Shown: positions 43,856 through 52,487 of the stretch, one piece after another
How the letters are laid out: every line of letters starts with the position of its first letter
Numbering within the stretch: position 1 is the stretch's first letter
Position numbers and translations under genes: made by a program
The notes under the pieces: model-generated
The model's input: the letters and a program-made list of their open reading frames with translations, nothing else
What the model was told of the DNA's origin: nothing
The model's database searches: none
From: Aliiroseovarius lamellibrachiae
GTDB lineage: Bacteria > Pseudomonadota > Alphaproteobacteria > Rhodobacterales > Rhodobacteraceae
Direction of reading: 5' to 3'
NCBI RefSeq assembly: GCF_018599245.1
Contig: NZ_JAHEVJ010000002.1
Coordinates: 124,001-188,000, forward strand
DNA: 64,000 nucleotides

Positions 43856-44545
43856 ATGTTTTTTGACGATTTCTTTCGCGCATTGGGGCAATTGGGCGAC
43901 AGGCGGTTTCGCAAGGTTCTGTGGAAAGGGCTTGGTCTGACCGTTGGGCTGTTAATCGCGATCACCTGGGGCATGACCACGCTGGTTGGGTTTCTGGTGC
44001 CCGACGTGATGACCCTGCCGTTTGTGGGGGAAATCTCGTTTGTTGGTGGGCTGGCGATGGGCCTTGCCGCCTTGGTTATGGTCATCCTGTCCGCCGTGTT
44101 GATGGTGCCTGTCGCGGGCGCTTTCACCGGGCTGTTTCTGGACGAAGTGGCCGACGCGGTTGAGGCGCGCCATTACCCGCATCTTGCCCCCAACGCTGAA
44201 CAACCCCTGACCGAAGCCATCCGCGAAAGCCTTGGGTTTTTCGGCGTGATTGTTGGGGTGAACCTTGTGGCGCTGATCCTGTTTTTCTTTGTGGGGCCAT
44301 TTGCGCCGATCCTTTTCTGGGCGGTGAATGGATACCTTCTGGGGCGCGAATATTTCGTCATGGCCGCAATGCGCCGGATGGAACGGAAAGAGGCCAATGC
44401 GCTGCGCAGTCGCAACACCCTTCAGATCTGGATTGCCGGCACGTTTATGGCGATCCCATTGTCGATCCCGCTGGTGAACCTGATTGTGCCCATCTTGGGG
44501 GCGGCGACCTTTACCCATATGTTCCACCGGCTGGCGCGCAGCTAA
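43856..44545 (+). CDS. EI24/CysZ-like membrane protein
   Basis: This 229-residue protein has about five hydrophobic segments (28-48, 63-90, 122-140, 145-158, 195-215) and the EI24 pattern ending WAVNGYLLGREYFVMAAMRRM. CysZ-type members import sulfate, but EI24 proteins are also found outside sulfur metabolism and nothing here points to sulfur. It is likely cotranscribed with the nitroreductase. Confidence 0.82.
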   Translation: MFFDDFFRALGQLGDRRFRKVLWKGLGLTVGLLIAITWGMTTLVGFLVPDVMTLPFVGEISFVGGLAMGLAALVMVILSAVLMVPVAGAFTGLFLDEVADAVEARHYPHLAPNAEQPLTEAIRESLGFFGVIVGVNLVALILFFFVGPFAPILFWAVNGYLLGREYFVMAAMRRMERKEANALRSRNTLQIWIAGTFMAIPLSIPLVNLIVPILGAATFTHMFHRLARS

Positions 44546-44610
44546 CCAGACCGAGAAGGTAGACAAAATGCCCCCTCGCGCGGGCGCGCGCGCTGGGCTA
44601 AACAAGCGCC

Positions 44611-45237
44611 ATGTCACAGATTGAATCGCTCTTTGCCACCCGCCTTTACCGCGCCGCCTTGTCCGAATTGGGCAAACCGGTGGACGCAGACGAACTCGAA
44701 GCCTCCTGCTGGGCCATCGCCGAAGATGACGAAGCGGGCCAGAATTGGTGCGAGGAAAACGGATATCCCGGCTACACCAGCTATGCGTCTTTGGACGATT
44801 TGCCCTGGCGCTTTCCGGTGTTCAAAACGCTGAAAAAAACGCTCAATAAACATGTCGCGGCGTTTGTTGAAGATCTGGAGTTTGATCTGGGCGGCAGTAA
44901 GCTGAAACTCGATAGTCTGTGGATCAATATCCTGCCCCCCGGCGGCACACATGCCAGCCACATCCACCCCCATTCAGTGATTTCCGGCACCACTTATGTG
45001 GCGATGCCGGGGGGGGCCAGCGCAATCAAATACGAAGATCCGCGGTCCGCCCGGATGATGGCCACCCCGCCGCGCCTGAAAACCGCGCGCCGAGAGAACC
45101 AGCCGTTCATCTATGAGGCCCCAAAAGTCGGGGATGTCCTGTTGTGGGAAAGCTGGCTGCGCCACGAAGTTCCGCTGAACATGGCCGAAGAGGACCGCAT
45201 TTCGGTCAGCTTCAATTACAGCTGGGGCAAGCCCTGA
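44611..45237 (+). CDS. TIGR02466 family putative 2OG-Fe(II) oxygenase
   Basis: This 208-residue protein matches TIGR02466 (IESLFATRLYRAAL at the N-terminus; WINILPPGGTHASHIHPHSVISGTTYV in the middle; VLLWESWLRHEVPLN near the end). The HIHPHS and RHEVP histidines are plausible iron ligands of a 2-oxoglutarate-dependent double-stranded beta-helix enzyme. The substrate is unknown. A strong terminator follows. Confidence 0.85.
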   Translation: MSQIESLFATRLYRAALSELGKPVDADELEASCWAIAEDDEAGQNWCEENGYPGYTSYASLDDLPWRFPVFKTLKKTLNKHVAAFVEDLEFDLGGSKLKLDSLWINILPPGGTHASHIHPHSVISGTTYVAMPGGASAIKYEDPRSARMMATPPRLKTARRENQPFIYEAPKVGDVLLWESWLRHEVPLNMAEEDRISVSFNYSWGKP

Positions 45238-45259
45238 TCCACTTGTAGGCTGCAGATAC

Positions 45260-45298
45260 AAAAGGGCGCAGATCGGCATATCCGACTGCGCCCTTTTT
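45260..45298. terminator. Bidirectional intrinsic terminator
   Basis: AAAAGGGCGCAG (45260-45271) pairs with CTGCGCCCTTTT (45286-45297). An inner TCGG/CCGA extension lies within the loop, and T runs occur on both strands. It separates the convergent TIGR02466 and DUF1467 genes. Confidence 0.85.
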
Positions 45299-45315
45299 AC
45301 GTGTACGGGATGGGT

Positions 45316-45591
45316 TTATTCCGGCGTATCCAACCGGTTGAACCAATCAATATCCTCAATGGTGATGATGCCAGAGACGATGATCCCGGCGACAATCGCC
45401 CAGACAATGGTGCCCCAGATGGTCACGATCAAAAAGGTGCGCCCCAGTTTGAAATTGGCAGGTGCACCCGCGTGGGTGCCGGGAACGATTTCGCCTTCAT
45501 CGCCTTGCGTGCGAAGGCGGATGGGCAGGGTGACAAACATGGTTACAAACCAGATCACCACATAAAGGACAAGGGCGGCTGTGATGGTCAT
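45316..45591 (-). CDS. DUF1467 family membrane protein
   Basis: This 91-residue protein has two transmembrane helices (about 3-22 and 53-75) and the family segment WFVTMFVTLPIRLRTQGDEGEIVPGTHAGAPANF. Its start shares one base with the stop of the methylmalonyl-CoA epimerase gene (TGATG). Alphaproteobacterial genomes often pair the two. Function is unknown. Confidence 0.88.
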   Translation of the reverse strand: MTITAALVLYVVIWFVTMFVTLPIRLRTQGDEGEIVPGTHAGAPANFKLGRTFLIVTIWGTIVWAIVAGIIVSGIITIEDIDWFNRLDTPE

Positions 45592-45995
45592 CAGACTTGT
45601 TCCAACTCAACCAAAGTTCCGTTGAAATCCTTTGGATGCAGGAACAAAACCGGCTTGCCATGTGCGCCAATCTTTGGCTCGCCCGTGCCCAGAACCCGTG
45701 CGCCCGAGGCTTTCAATTTGTCGCGTGCGGCGATGATGTCATCGACCTCATAACAGATGTGATGAATGCCACCGGCTGGGTTTTTCTCAAGGAAGCCCGC
45801 AATTGGGGAACCCTCGCCAAGCGGATACAGGAGTTCGATTTTCGTATTTGGAAGCTCGATGAACACCACGGTCACCCCATGATCGGGCTCATCCTGCGGT
45901 GGGTTTACCTTGGCCCCCAATGTGTCGCGATATTGCGCAGCGGCCGCGTCCAGGTCTGGCACAGCGATGGCGACGTGGTTCAGGCGTCCAATCAT
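45591..45995 (-). CDS. mce: Methylmalonyl-CoA epimerase
   Basis: The enzyme interconverts (R)- and (S)-methylmalonyl-CoA in propionate breakdown. The 134-residue VOC-fold protein begins MIGRLNHVAIAVPDLDAAAAQY and contains GIHHICYEVDDI, with metal ligands expected at His7, the HH pair and the Glu of LVELEQV. The ATG at 45995 is the family-typical start; longer in-frame starts reach into non-conserved sequence. It is cotranscribed with DUF1467. Confidence 0.93.
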   Translation of the reverse strand: MIGRLNHVAIAVPDLDAAAAQYRDTLGAKVNPPQDEPDHGVTVVFIELPNTKIELLYPLGEGSPIAGFLEKNPAGGIHHICYEVDDIIAARDKLKASGARVLGTGEPKIGAHGKPVLFLHPKDFNGTLVELEQV

Positions 45996-46160
45996 GTCTC
46001 TCTCCCTTACATCTTGCGTTGCAGCCTTATGCCGCGTGCGCGCCGGTGGGGCAAGGGCGCCCATGCCGCAGGGGCTGGGCGGCGACACGGGGAAAGATGG
46101 GCGCGTTAACCTCTCGTTCACCCCTTTTCGGATTTAGTAGAGGGGAAAGGAATCGCTGCC

Positions 46161-46880
46161 ATGAGTGATGATCTCGAACGTTTCTTAATGACACAGCCTG
46201 CCACCGCCGACCGGCCCCTGCAGGGCAAAACCGTGTTGGTGGTCGAAGACAGCCGATTTGCCTCTGAGGCGATCCGCCTGTTGTGCTTGCGATCAGGCGC
46301 CCGGATCAGGCGGGCAGATACCCTTGCCTCGGCGCATCGTCACCTGCGCGTCTATCGCCCGTCGATCGTGATTGTGGATATGGGCCTGCCCGATGGATCC
46401 GGTGCGGATCTGATCCGCGAATTGGCGGCAGAGGCCGCGCGCGTTCCGGTGATCCTTGCAATCAGCGGCGATGACGGCGCGCATAATCTCGCGATGAAAG
46501 CAGGGGCCGATGGCTTTATGACCAAGCCGCTGGAAAGCCTCGCGATTTTCCAAAAAACTGTGTTGGAGCTTTTGCCCGCTGGCGAAGGGCCCAAAGGCCC
46601 CCGAAAACTGCCCAGTGACATGATCGAGCCCGATGAAATGGCGCTTCAGGACGACCTGAGCCACATGGCTGAGATTATGAATGCGGAACCAAACCCACAT
46701 GACATCGAATATATCGCACAATTTCTCGGCGGGGTCGCCTTGTCGGCCCATGACGAAAAACTAAAGGCCGCCGCCGAACAATTGGGCCGGACCGGACCTG
46801 CGGACAGCAATTTGCGCAGACGGTTTGATCGTGTTGCCGGGATGGTTAATGAACGCCTCGAGGAACGGCGCGCGCTTTAA
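46161..46880 (+). CDS. Response regulator with a C-terminal domain of unknown type
   Basis: The N-terminal 140 residues form a receiver domain: TVLVVEDSRFASEAIRLL (acidic pair), the phosphoacceptor in VIVDMGLPDGSG, ISGDD (switch residue) and the conserved Lys in FMTKPLES. The last ~95 residues (HMAEIMNAEPNPHDIEYIAQFLGGVALSAHDEKL and onward) are helical with no DNA-binding signature. No histidine kinase is adjacent. It may be a phospho-relay or output protein. The ATG at 46161 follows AGGGGAAAGGAA. Confidence 0.85.
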   Translation: MSDDLERFLMTQPATADRPLQGKTVLVVEDSRFASEAIRLLCLRSGARIRRADTLASAHRHLRVYRPSIVIVDMGLPDGSGADLIRELAAEAARVPVILAISGDDGAHNLAMKAGADGFMTKPLESLAIFQKTVLELLPAGEGPKGPRKLPSDMIEPDEMALQDDLSHMAEIMNAEPNPHDIEYIAQFLGGVALSAHDEKLKAAAEQLGRTGPADSNLRRRFDRVAGMVNERLEERRAL

Positions 46881-47189
46881 TGCATTTCGCAATCGGCCTG
46901 AATTCCCAGGCGCTACCTGAAATCAAGGTTTCAACGCGTTATCGGTGCCTCTTGCCGCAAATTGAACGCGAAAATGCTTTCGCCCCCCGCGCATTCGCTA
47001 CGTGGAAAAGGTAGGCCTCGTGCCTGCCTTTTTTGCATTTGTCGTGTGGGTGTTTGATGCGCTTGCCGGCCTCCATTCCAATCCGGCCCGGAAATGTCGC
47101 TGCAGGTTCACATTTCCGCCCCAATCCCCCGGCAAATTACCCGAGACACAAGATTTTGGGCTGAGCGGGTGAATTTGAAAAGGATCTTA
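46881..47189. other. Intergenic stretch with terminator
   Basis: The 309 bp between the response regulator and the pilin gene hold the terminator at 47006-47034. I see no other convincing gene. A transcript starting upstream and ending at that terminator could be a small RNA, but there is no direct evidence for one. Confidence 0.5.
47006..47034 (+). terminator. Intrinsic terminator
   Basis: AAAAGGTAGGC (47006-47016), loop CTCGT, and GCCTGCCTTTTTT (47022-47034) form a strong hairpin with a T run, 126 bp after the response regulator stop. One T-G pair is in the stem. Confidence 0.8.
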
Positions 47190-47384
47190 ATGATGAAAGC
47201 TTTGCTGAAAAAATTTGCGGATGATGAGTTTGGAAATGCCGTGATTGATTGGACCGTGCTGATGGCCGGGACCGTGATGATGGCGATGGCGGTTGTGTTC
47301 ACGATTACCAACAATGTCGACAACATCACCGATGACACAAATGAGCGGATCGAAATGGTCGGCTCTGAAATGGCAAATTCCTGA
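47190..47384 (+). CDS. Flp/TadE-like pilin protein
   Basis: This 64-residue protein has the layout of Flp-type type IVb pilins. It begins with a short charged leader (KKFADDEFG), followed by a predicted prepilin cleavage site and a hydrophobic helix NAVIDWTVLMAGTVMMAMAVVF, with an acidic residue near position +5. Rhodobacteraceae often have such stand-alone pilin-like proteins. No tad or pilus assembly genes are in the window. AAAGGA lies upstream of the ATG at 47190; a second ATG is at 47193. A terminator follows. Confidence 0.65.
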   Translation: MMKALLKKFADDEFGNAVIDWTVLMAGTVMMAMAVVFTITNNVDNITDDTNERIEMVGSEMANS

Positions 47385-47422
47385 TCCGCCTCAACGCCTC
47401 AGGCAACTTTGAATGATTGCAC

Positions 47423-47454
47423 AAAAAATGCCCGAGGCGTCCCCCGGGCATTTT
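47423..47454. terminator. Bidirectional intrinsic terminator
   Basis: AAAATGCCCG (47425-47434) and CGGGCATTTT (47445-47454) form a perfect 10-bp stem with a loop of about 10 nt and T runs on both strands. It serves both the pilin gene and aspS. Confidence 0.85.
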
Positions 47455-47476
47455 GCATTTTCAGCTGTGTGGCGCA

Positions 47477-49327
47477 TCAGTCCTGCGGAATGACCCGCAG
47501 ATGCAGCTCGCGCAATTGGTCGTTCATTGGCTCGCTTGGCGCGTTCATCATCAGATCTTCGGCGCGTTGGTTCATCGGGAACATCATCACTTCGCGAATG
47601 TTGTCCTGATCGGCCAAAAGCATCACAATCCGGTCCACACCTGCGGCACAGCCACCGTGGGGCGGGGCGCCGAATTGGAACGCATTGACCAGCGCCCCAA
47701 AGCGGTTTTCGACTTCGTCTTTGCCGTAACCTGCGATTTCAAACGCCTTGAACATGATCTCTGGTTTGTGGTTCCGGATCGCGCCGGACACCAGTTCATA
47801 GCCGTTACACGCAAGGTCATATTGATAGCCAAGCACCTCAAGCGGATCGCCATTCAGCGCATCCATCCCGCCCTGCGGCATGGAAAACGGGTTGTGCTCA
47901 AAGTCGATTTTTCCGGTTTCTTCGTCGGCTTCATAGATCGGGAAATCCACGATCCAGGCAAAGGCAAACCGGTCTTTGTCGGTCAGGCCCAGCTCGTTGC
48001 CGATCACGTCGCGCGCACGGCCCGCAACCTTTTCAAAGGCTTTTGGCTTGCCGCCCAAGAAGAACGCCGCGTCGCCCACGCCCAGACCCAATTGCTGGCG
48101 GATCGCTTCGGTGCGCTCTGGCCCGATGTTTTTGGCCAATGGACCGGCGGCTTCCATGCCCCCTTCCACTTCGCCCGATTTCAGCATCGCTTGTGCTTCT
48201 TTGACCTTGATCCCCAGCTCTTGCGCCACGGAATCGGCGGTTTTTTCGCGCCAGAAGATGTACCCCATGCCGGGCAGGCCTTCTTGCTGGGCGAATTTGT
48301 TCATCCGGTCACAGAATTTGCGCGAGCCGCCTTTCGGGGCGGGAATAGCGCGAATTTCAGTGCCTTCGTTTTCCAACAGCTTGGCAAAGATCGCAAAACC
48401 AGAGCCTGCGAAATGCTCTGACACCACCTGCATCTTGATCGGGTTGCGAAGGTCGGGCTTGTCCGAGCCATACCAAAGGGCCGCGTCACGATACGAGATT
48501 TGCGGCCAGTCGCTGTCAACTTTGCGCCCACCACCGAACTCTTCAAACACGCCTTGCAGCACCGGTTGAATGGTGTCGAACACATCTTGCTGGGTGACGA
48601 ACGACATCTCAAGATCAAGCTGATAGAAGTCGGTGGGCGAGCGGTCCGCGCGGGGATCTTCGTCGCGGAAACAGGGCGCGATTTGGAAATATTTGTCAAA
48701 GCCCGCGACCATCATCAGCTGTTTGAACTGTTGTGGGGCTTGCGGCAGGGCATAGAACTTGCCCGGATGCAAACGTGACGGCACCAGAAAATCACGCGCG
48801 CCCTCGGGGGACGATGCGGTGATGATCGGCGTTTGATACTCGCGGAAATTTTGATCCCACATGCGTTTGCGCATCGACATCACAACGTCTGACCGCAGCT
48901 TCATGCTGTCTTGCATCTGTTCGCGCCGCAGGTCGAGGTAACGGTATTTCAGGCGGGTTTCTTCCGGGTATTCCTGATCGCCAAACACGATCAATGGCAA
49001 TTCAGCCGAGGCCCCCAACACTTCCAACTCGCGCGCGAATACTTCGATTTCGCCGGTCGGAAGGTTTGAATTCACAAGGCTTTCGTCGCGCGCCATGACG
49101 GTGCCGTCAATGCGGATACACCATTCTGACCGGACCTTTTCCAGATCCGCAAACGCCGGGCTGTCGGCATCGGCAATCACCTGCGTGATGCCATAATGGT
49201 CGCGCAAATCGATGAACAAAACGCCACCATGATCTCGGACGCGATGCACCCAGCCCGACAGGCGCACGGTGTCACCCACATTGGATTTATTGAGTTCAGC
49301 ACAGGTCTGGCTGCGATATTGGTGCAT
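47477..49327 (-). CDS. aspS: Aspartate-tRNA ligase
   Basis: AspRS charges tRNA-Asp, and probably also tRNA-Asn if no AsnRS exists. The 616 residues show an N-terminal OB fold ([26 protein letters not shown]), the class II motif 2 region ([25 protein letters not shown]) and motif 3 ([22 protein letters not shown]). The start ATG at 49327 is chosen as [12 protein letters not shown] matches the family; more upstream in-frame Met codons extend into low-similarity sequence. It ends at a shared terminator. Confidence 0.96.
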   Translation of the reverse strand: MHQYRSQTCAELNKSNVGDTVRLSGWVHRVRDHGGVLFIDLRDHYGITQVIADADSPAFADLEKVRSEWCIRIDGTVMARDESLVNSNLPTGEIEVFARELEVLGASAELPLIVFGDQEYPEETRLKYRYLDLRREQMQDSMKLRSDVVMSMRKRMWDQNFREYQTPIITASSPEGARDFLVPSRLHPGKFYALPQAPQQFKQLMMVAGFDKYFQIAPCFRDEDPRADRSPTDFYQLDLEMSFVTQQDVFDTIQPVLQGVFEEFGGGRKVDSDWPQISYRDAALWYGSDKPDLRNPIKMQVVSEHFAGSGFAIFAKLLENEGTEIRAIPAPKGGSRKFCDRMNKFAQQEGLPGMGYIFWREKTADSVAQELGIKVKEAQAMLKSGEVEGGMEAAGPLAKNIGPERTEAIRQQLGLGVGDAAFFLGGKPKAFEKVAGRARDVIGNELGLTDKDRFAFAWIVDFPIYEADEETGKIDFEHNPFSMPQGGMDALNGDPLEVLGYQYDLACNGYELVSGAIRNHKPEIMFKAFEIAGYGKDEVENRFGALVNAFQFGAPPHGGCAAGVDRIVMLLADQDNIREVMMFPMNQRAEDLMMNAPSEPMNDQLRELHLRVIPQD

Positions 49328-49573
49328 GGTCTGGCCCTTTGTCGGCAATAGCGTCTGGTGATGCGCGCAAATCGCGCGGCGTGTCATGTTTGCGCCCAAT
49401 GCGCGCGGTTTGCGCATTAAAACGTGTCTGGGCCGATACACAAGGTTGCGCCGCACTTGTCAAGCGATGTGGGCGTTTTGGCCCTTGTGATGGCGCGGTT
49501 TGGGCCGCTGCACGCCGATATTTTCCAATTCACCCCAAGATCTTCAAATTTTTGCCCAATTGTTTCGCTAGCG

Positions 49574-50551
49574 ATGTGGAAAATAATTGGGTCACTTATG
49601 CAACTTTGTCGCGCGTATATCTATGTTCTTTTGGCATTCGGCGGGGTGTTCCTTGTTGGAATGGGCCTGTTGAGCCGGGTGGATTTTTTGCCCGTTGTGT
49701 GGCGGCCAGATTTGGGCGCGGCCTGTCAGGCGCTTTTGCTGTGGGGCGCGCTGAAACTGGTGGCGCGTAAATTGGGGCGTCGTCCGTTTGCTTTGCGCAT
49801 GGGCGAGGTCTTGGCCGAAGGGATTTTCCTGATTTACCTGATGGCGATCATCCTGCGCTTGTTGGATCACACCACCAAAACATTCGCACTGCCCCTGGCG
49901 GATCAGGCCTTGGCTGGGCTTGACCAAATGTTGGGCCTGTCATGGCTTGGCTATTTTGACTGGATCCATGCCCACCCCGCGTGGCATGGCGTGATGAAAT
50001 GGGCTTATGATGCGATCAATTCCGCCACGGCGGCGGTTGTGTTGGGTTTGGTGGTGATCGGACAAGGCCCGCGTGCCAAAGCTTTTGTCGAAGCGTTTGT
50101 GATCTGCGCGTTGATTTCGATTGTGATCGGAAGCATGTTTCCCGCGCGTGCTGCGGTGGATTTCTGGGTGGCGGACCTTGCGTCTTACACGAATTTCACT
50201 TCGCCGCCCGGCGTCTATCACCTTGATGCGTTTGAAATGCTGCGCGCCCCCGATGGCCCAATTGTGATTGGAACCGAGCAATTGGTTGGTCTGGTCACTT
50301 TCCCATCGCTGCACACGGGCATTGCGGTTTTGATCATGCTGGCCGCGATGCGCACCTGGCTGTGGGTGCCCGCTTGGGCCTATGGTTTGGTGATGATCCC
50401 CTCGACCCCGATTTGGGGCGGGCATTACTTTGTCGACCTGATGGGCGGCACGGCGATGGCTGTCACAGTCTGGCTGTTTGTGAGGAAAAGCTTGGCGCCA
50501 AAGGCGGCGGCGGACCCGCTCCCGTTGGATGCGCTTACCCCAGCACAGTAA
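49574..50551 (+). CDS. PAP2 superfamily protein, second copy
   Basis: This 325-residue protein has about six transmembrane helices, the PAP2 motif 2 TFPSLHTGIAVLI and motif 3 WGGHYFVDLMGG. Motif 1 is not evident, as in the PAP2 gene at 24009, so the two may be distant relatives with lipid-phosphate-type activity. The start is uncertain: ATG at 49574 (MWKIIGSL) or 49598. It converges with pabC, overlapping it by 17 bp. Confidence 0.82.
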   Translation: MWKIIGSLMQLCRAYIYVLLAFGGVFLVGMGLLSRVDFLPVVWRPDLGAACQALLLWGALKLVARKLGRRPFALRMGEVLAEGIFLIYLMAIILRLLDHTTKTFALPLADQALAGLDQMLGLSWLGYFDWIHAHPAWHGVMKWAYDAINSATAAVVLGLVVIGQGPRAKAFVEAFVICALISIVIGSMFPARAAVDFWVADLASYTNFTSPPGVYHLDAFEMLRAPDGPIVIGTEQLVGLVTFPSLHTGIAVLIMLAAMRTWLWVPAWAYGLVMIPSTPIWGGHYFVDLMGGTAMAVTVWLFVRKSLAPKAAADPLPLDALTPAQ

Positions 50552-51182
50552 GCTCGGCCGCAATCTCCCCGCGCAGCGCGTTCATCAAGATCACCTTGGA
50601 TGCGCCCCGCACATCGTCCAGCGTCAAAACCGCCTCTTCAACTCTGCCGTCATCCCGCACATGCTGCCGGTAGGTGCCGGGCAAACAGCCCGAGGACAGC
50701 GGCGGGGTCAGCCAGACGCCATCAATCAGAGCGGCAATATTGGTGATCGTGCCTTCGCAAACTTCGCCCCGTTCATTTAGGAACAGCCATTCATCCACGC
50801 CGTCAGGCAGGGCCGCGCGGGCACGATTATAAAGCGCGCGCTGGGTGGTTTTGTGGCGCAAAAATGGATCATCTGATTGCAAACGCGTCGGGTGGATCGC
50901 AATTCGCCACGGCGCGGTCGCGGCGGCAGGCAGGGGCGCGGTGGTCAGATCCAGCGTGCCGTCTTGGGCCAATGTCAATCGCACGCGTTGGGGGGCAGGT
51001 GTGTCAACTTCCGCCACAAGCGCACGCATATGCCCCGCATCAAAGGAAAAGCCCAATGCCTCTGCCGATCGCGCCATCCGCGCCACATGCAAATCCAACC
51101 GCGCCACACCACCTGAAGTAAGCGCAAAGGTCTCGATCAGTTGGGTTCCATCTGGAACGCTTGTGCAAATCGCGCTTTCCAT
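50535..51182 (-). CDS. pabC: Aminodeoxychorismate lyase-like, aminotransferase class IV
   Basis: PabC converts 4-amino-4-deoxychorismate to p-aminobenzoate and pyruvate for folate. The 215-residue class IV PLP protein has the PLP-binding lysine in FLRHKTTQRALY and the conserved NERGEVCEGTITNIAA. It directly follows and overlaps pabB, which supports the PabC function over branched-chain aminotransferase. Its ATG at 51182 lies 46 bp within pabB. Its 3' end overlaps the convergent PAP2 gene. Confidence 0.88.
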   Translation of the reverse strand: MESAICTSVPDGTQLIETFALTSGGVARLDLHVARMARSAEALGFSFDAGHMRALVAEVDTPAPQRVRLTLAQDGTLDLTTAPLPAAATAPWRIAIHPTRLQSDDPFLRHKTTQRALYNRARAALPDGVDEWLFLNERGEVCEGTITNIAALIDGVWLTPPLSSGCLPGTYRQHVRDDGRVEEAVLTLDDVRGASKVILMNALRGEIAAELTVLG

Positions 51183-52261
51183 AAGGCTTCCTCATATTCT
51201 GACGTGGCGGTGCTGTCCCAAACCACGCCGCCGCCCACATTCAACGTGGCCGCGCCATTTTCCACCATCAATGTGCGGATCGCGACGTTAAAACTCGCGG
51301 CTCCATCCGGGGCGGCCCAGCCGATGCTGCCACAATAGATGTCTCGCGCCGCAGGCTCCAAGTCGCGAATGATTTCCATCGCGCGAATTTTCGGCGCGCC
51401 GGTGATCGACCCGCAAGGAAAAAGCGCGCGCAGGATATCCGAGAGCGTTACGCCCTCGGCCAATTCCGCCGCCACGGTAGAGACCATTTGATGCACCGTC
51501 GCATAGCTTTCCACGCAGAAAAGTTCGGGTACATGCACCGATCCGGGGGTCGCCACGCGCGAGATGTCGTTGCGCAACAGATCCACAATCATCAGGTTTT
51601 CGGCGTTGTTCTTTTCATCGGACACCAGAAAATCACGGTTGGCGCGATCCAGAGTTGGGTCATCCGACCGGGGCTGGGTGCCTTTCATGGGTCGCGTTTC
51701 AATGCGCCCCCCCGCCGTGGTGCGAAAGAACAGCTCGGGCGAGCGGGACAGGATGTCTGGCCCGTCGTGATCGGTGATCAGCGCGCCGTGCAACACCGGC
51801 TGACGCGCGGCCAAAGCGGCATAAAGCGCCTTGGAGGCCCCATAGGTTTTGCAAGTGAGCGGAAAGGTCAGGTTGGCTTGGTAAATGTCACCGGCACCAA
51901 TCGCATCATGCACCACGTCAAACGCCCGCGTGTATCGCGCCGCGTCCCAGCCGGGCTGTAATGGGCCAAGACCGGCATCTTCAACACTTTGCTTGGGGGC
52001 CTCTTCAGGGGCCTCATAAACGCCAAAGCGGATCAGCGGCAGACGGCGATCTTTGGGCATCAACGGGGCCAGGCGATCTTCCAATGCATAGCCCAGTTCA
52101 TAGCTCGCGAACCCGGCCAGCCAATGCCCCGCCGCACGCGCACGGTCGAGCGCGTTTAATGCGCTGTCCACCTCGTGCGCCTCAACCGCCTCGATCACCT
52201 TTAGCGGGCGGGTAAACTGGCAGGCGCTGCCGGTTGGGCCTTGGTCAAAACGAATCTGCAC
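51137..52261 (-). CDS. pabB: Aminodeoxychorismate synthase component I
   Basis: PabB aminates chorismate to 4-amino-4-deoxychorismate with ammonia from PabA. The 374 residues cover the chorismate-binding domain with GDIYQANLTFPL, RPMKGTQPR, NLMIVDLLRNDISRVATPGSV and FPCGSITGAPKIRAMEII. The start is read as GTG at 52261 (VQIRFDQG) with AAAGGATC upstream, because earlier in-frame Met codons run into the region upstream of the family's normal start. No glutamine amidotransferase (PabA) is next to it. It is divergent from carB. Confidence 0.9.
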   Translation of the reverse strand: MQIRFDQGPTGSACQFTRPLKVIEAVEAHEVDSALNALDRARAAGHWLAGFASYELGYALEDRLAPLMPKDRRLPLIRFGVYEAPEEAPKQSVEDAGLGPLQPGWDAARYTRAFDVVHDAIGAGDIYQANLTFPLTCKTYGASKALYAALAARQPVLHGALITDHDGPDILSRSPELFFRTTAGGRIETRPMKGTQPRSDDPTLDRANRDFLVSDEKNNAENLMIVDLLRNDISRVATPGSVHVPELFCVESYATVHQMVSTVAAELAEGVTLSDILRALFPCGSITGAPKIRAMEIIRDLEPAARDIYCGSIGWAAPDGAASFNVAIRTLMVENGAATLNVGGGVVWDSTATSEYEEALWKARFAQAFQMEPN

Positions 52262-52390
52262 CCTTTGATCCTTTGGGTTTGGCGGTGTGTTCGGTGGGCA
52301 TGTATAGCCTGCGGGCGCACTGTTGAAGGGCCGAAAGCGCCACTTTGGCAAAGTTTTCCGATCCATGTCCCAATCCGTGCCCAATCCCCC

Positions 52391-52418
52391 TTGCGCTAAG
52401 GGCGCTGATGTCTATAAC
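52391..52418 (+). promoter_or_regulatory. Putative promoter of carB
   Basis: TTGCGC (52391-52396) and TATAAC (52413-52418) are 16 bp apart and end 69 bp before the carB start. The -35 matches that proposed for phaB and the -10 that for pyrB. Confidence 0.5.
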
Positions 52419-52487
52419 GCAGGACAATTTGCGCGCGTGGGGTTATGCCCGCGCGGTCATCCAGCCAGCCTGCCAATGGGGGACATC

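Noticed and set aside
47417-48421. Plus-strand open frame over aspS
   Set aside because: aspS is complete; the frame begins in the pilin terminator and is an antisense shadow.
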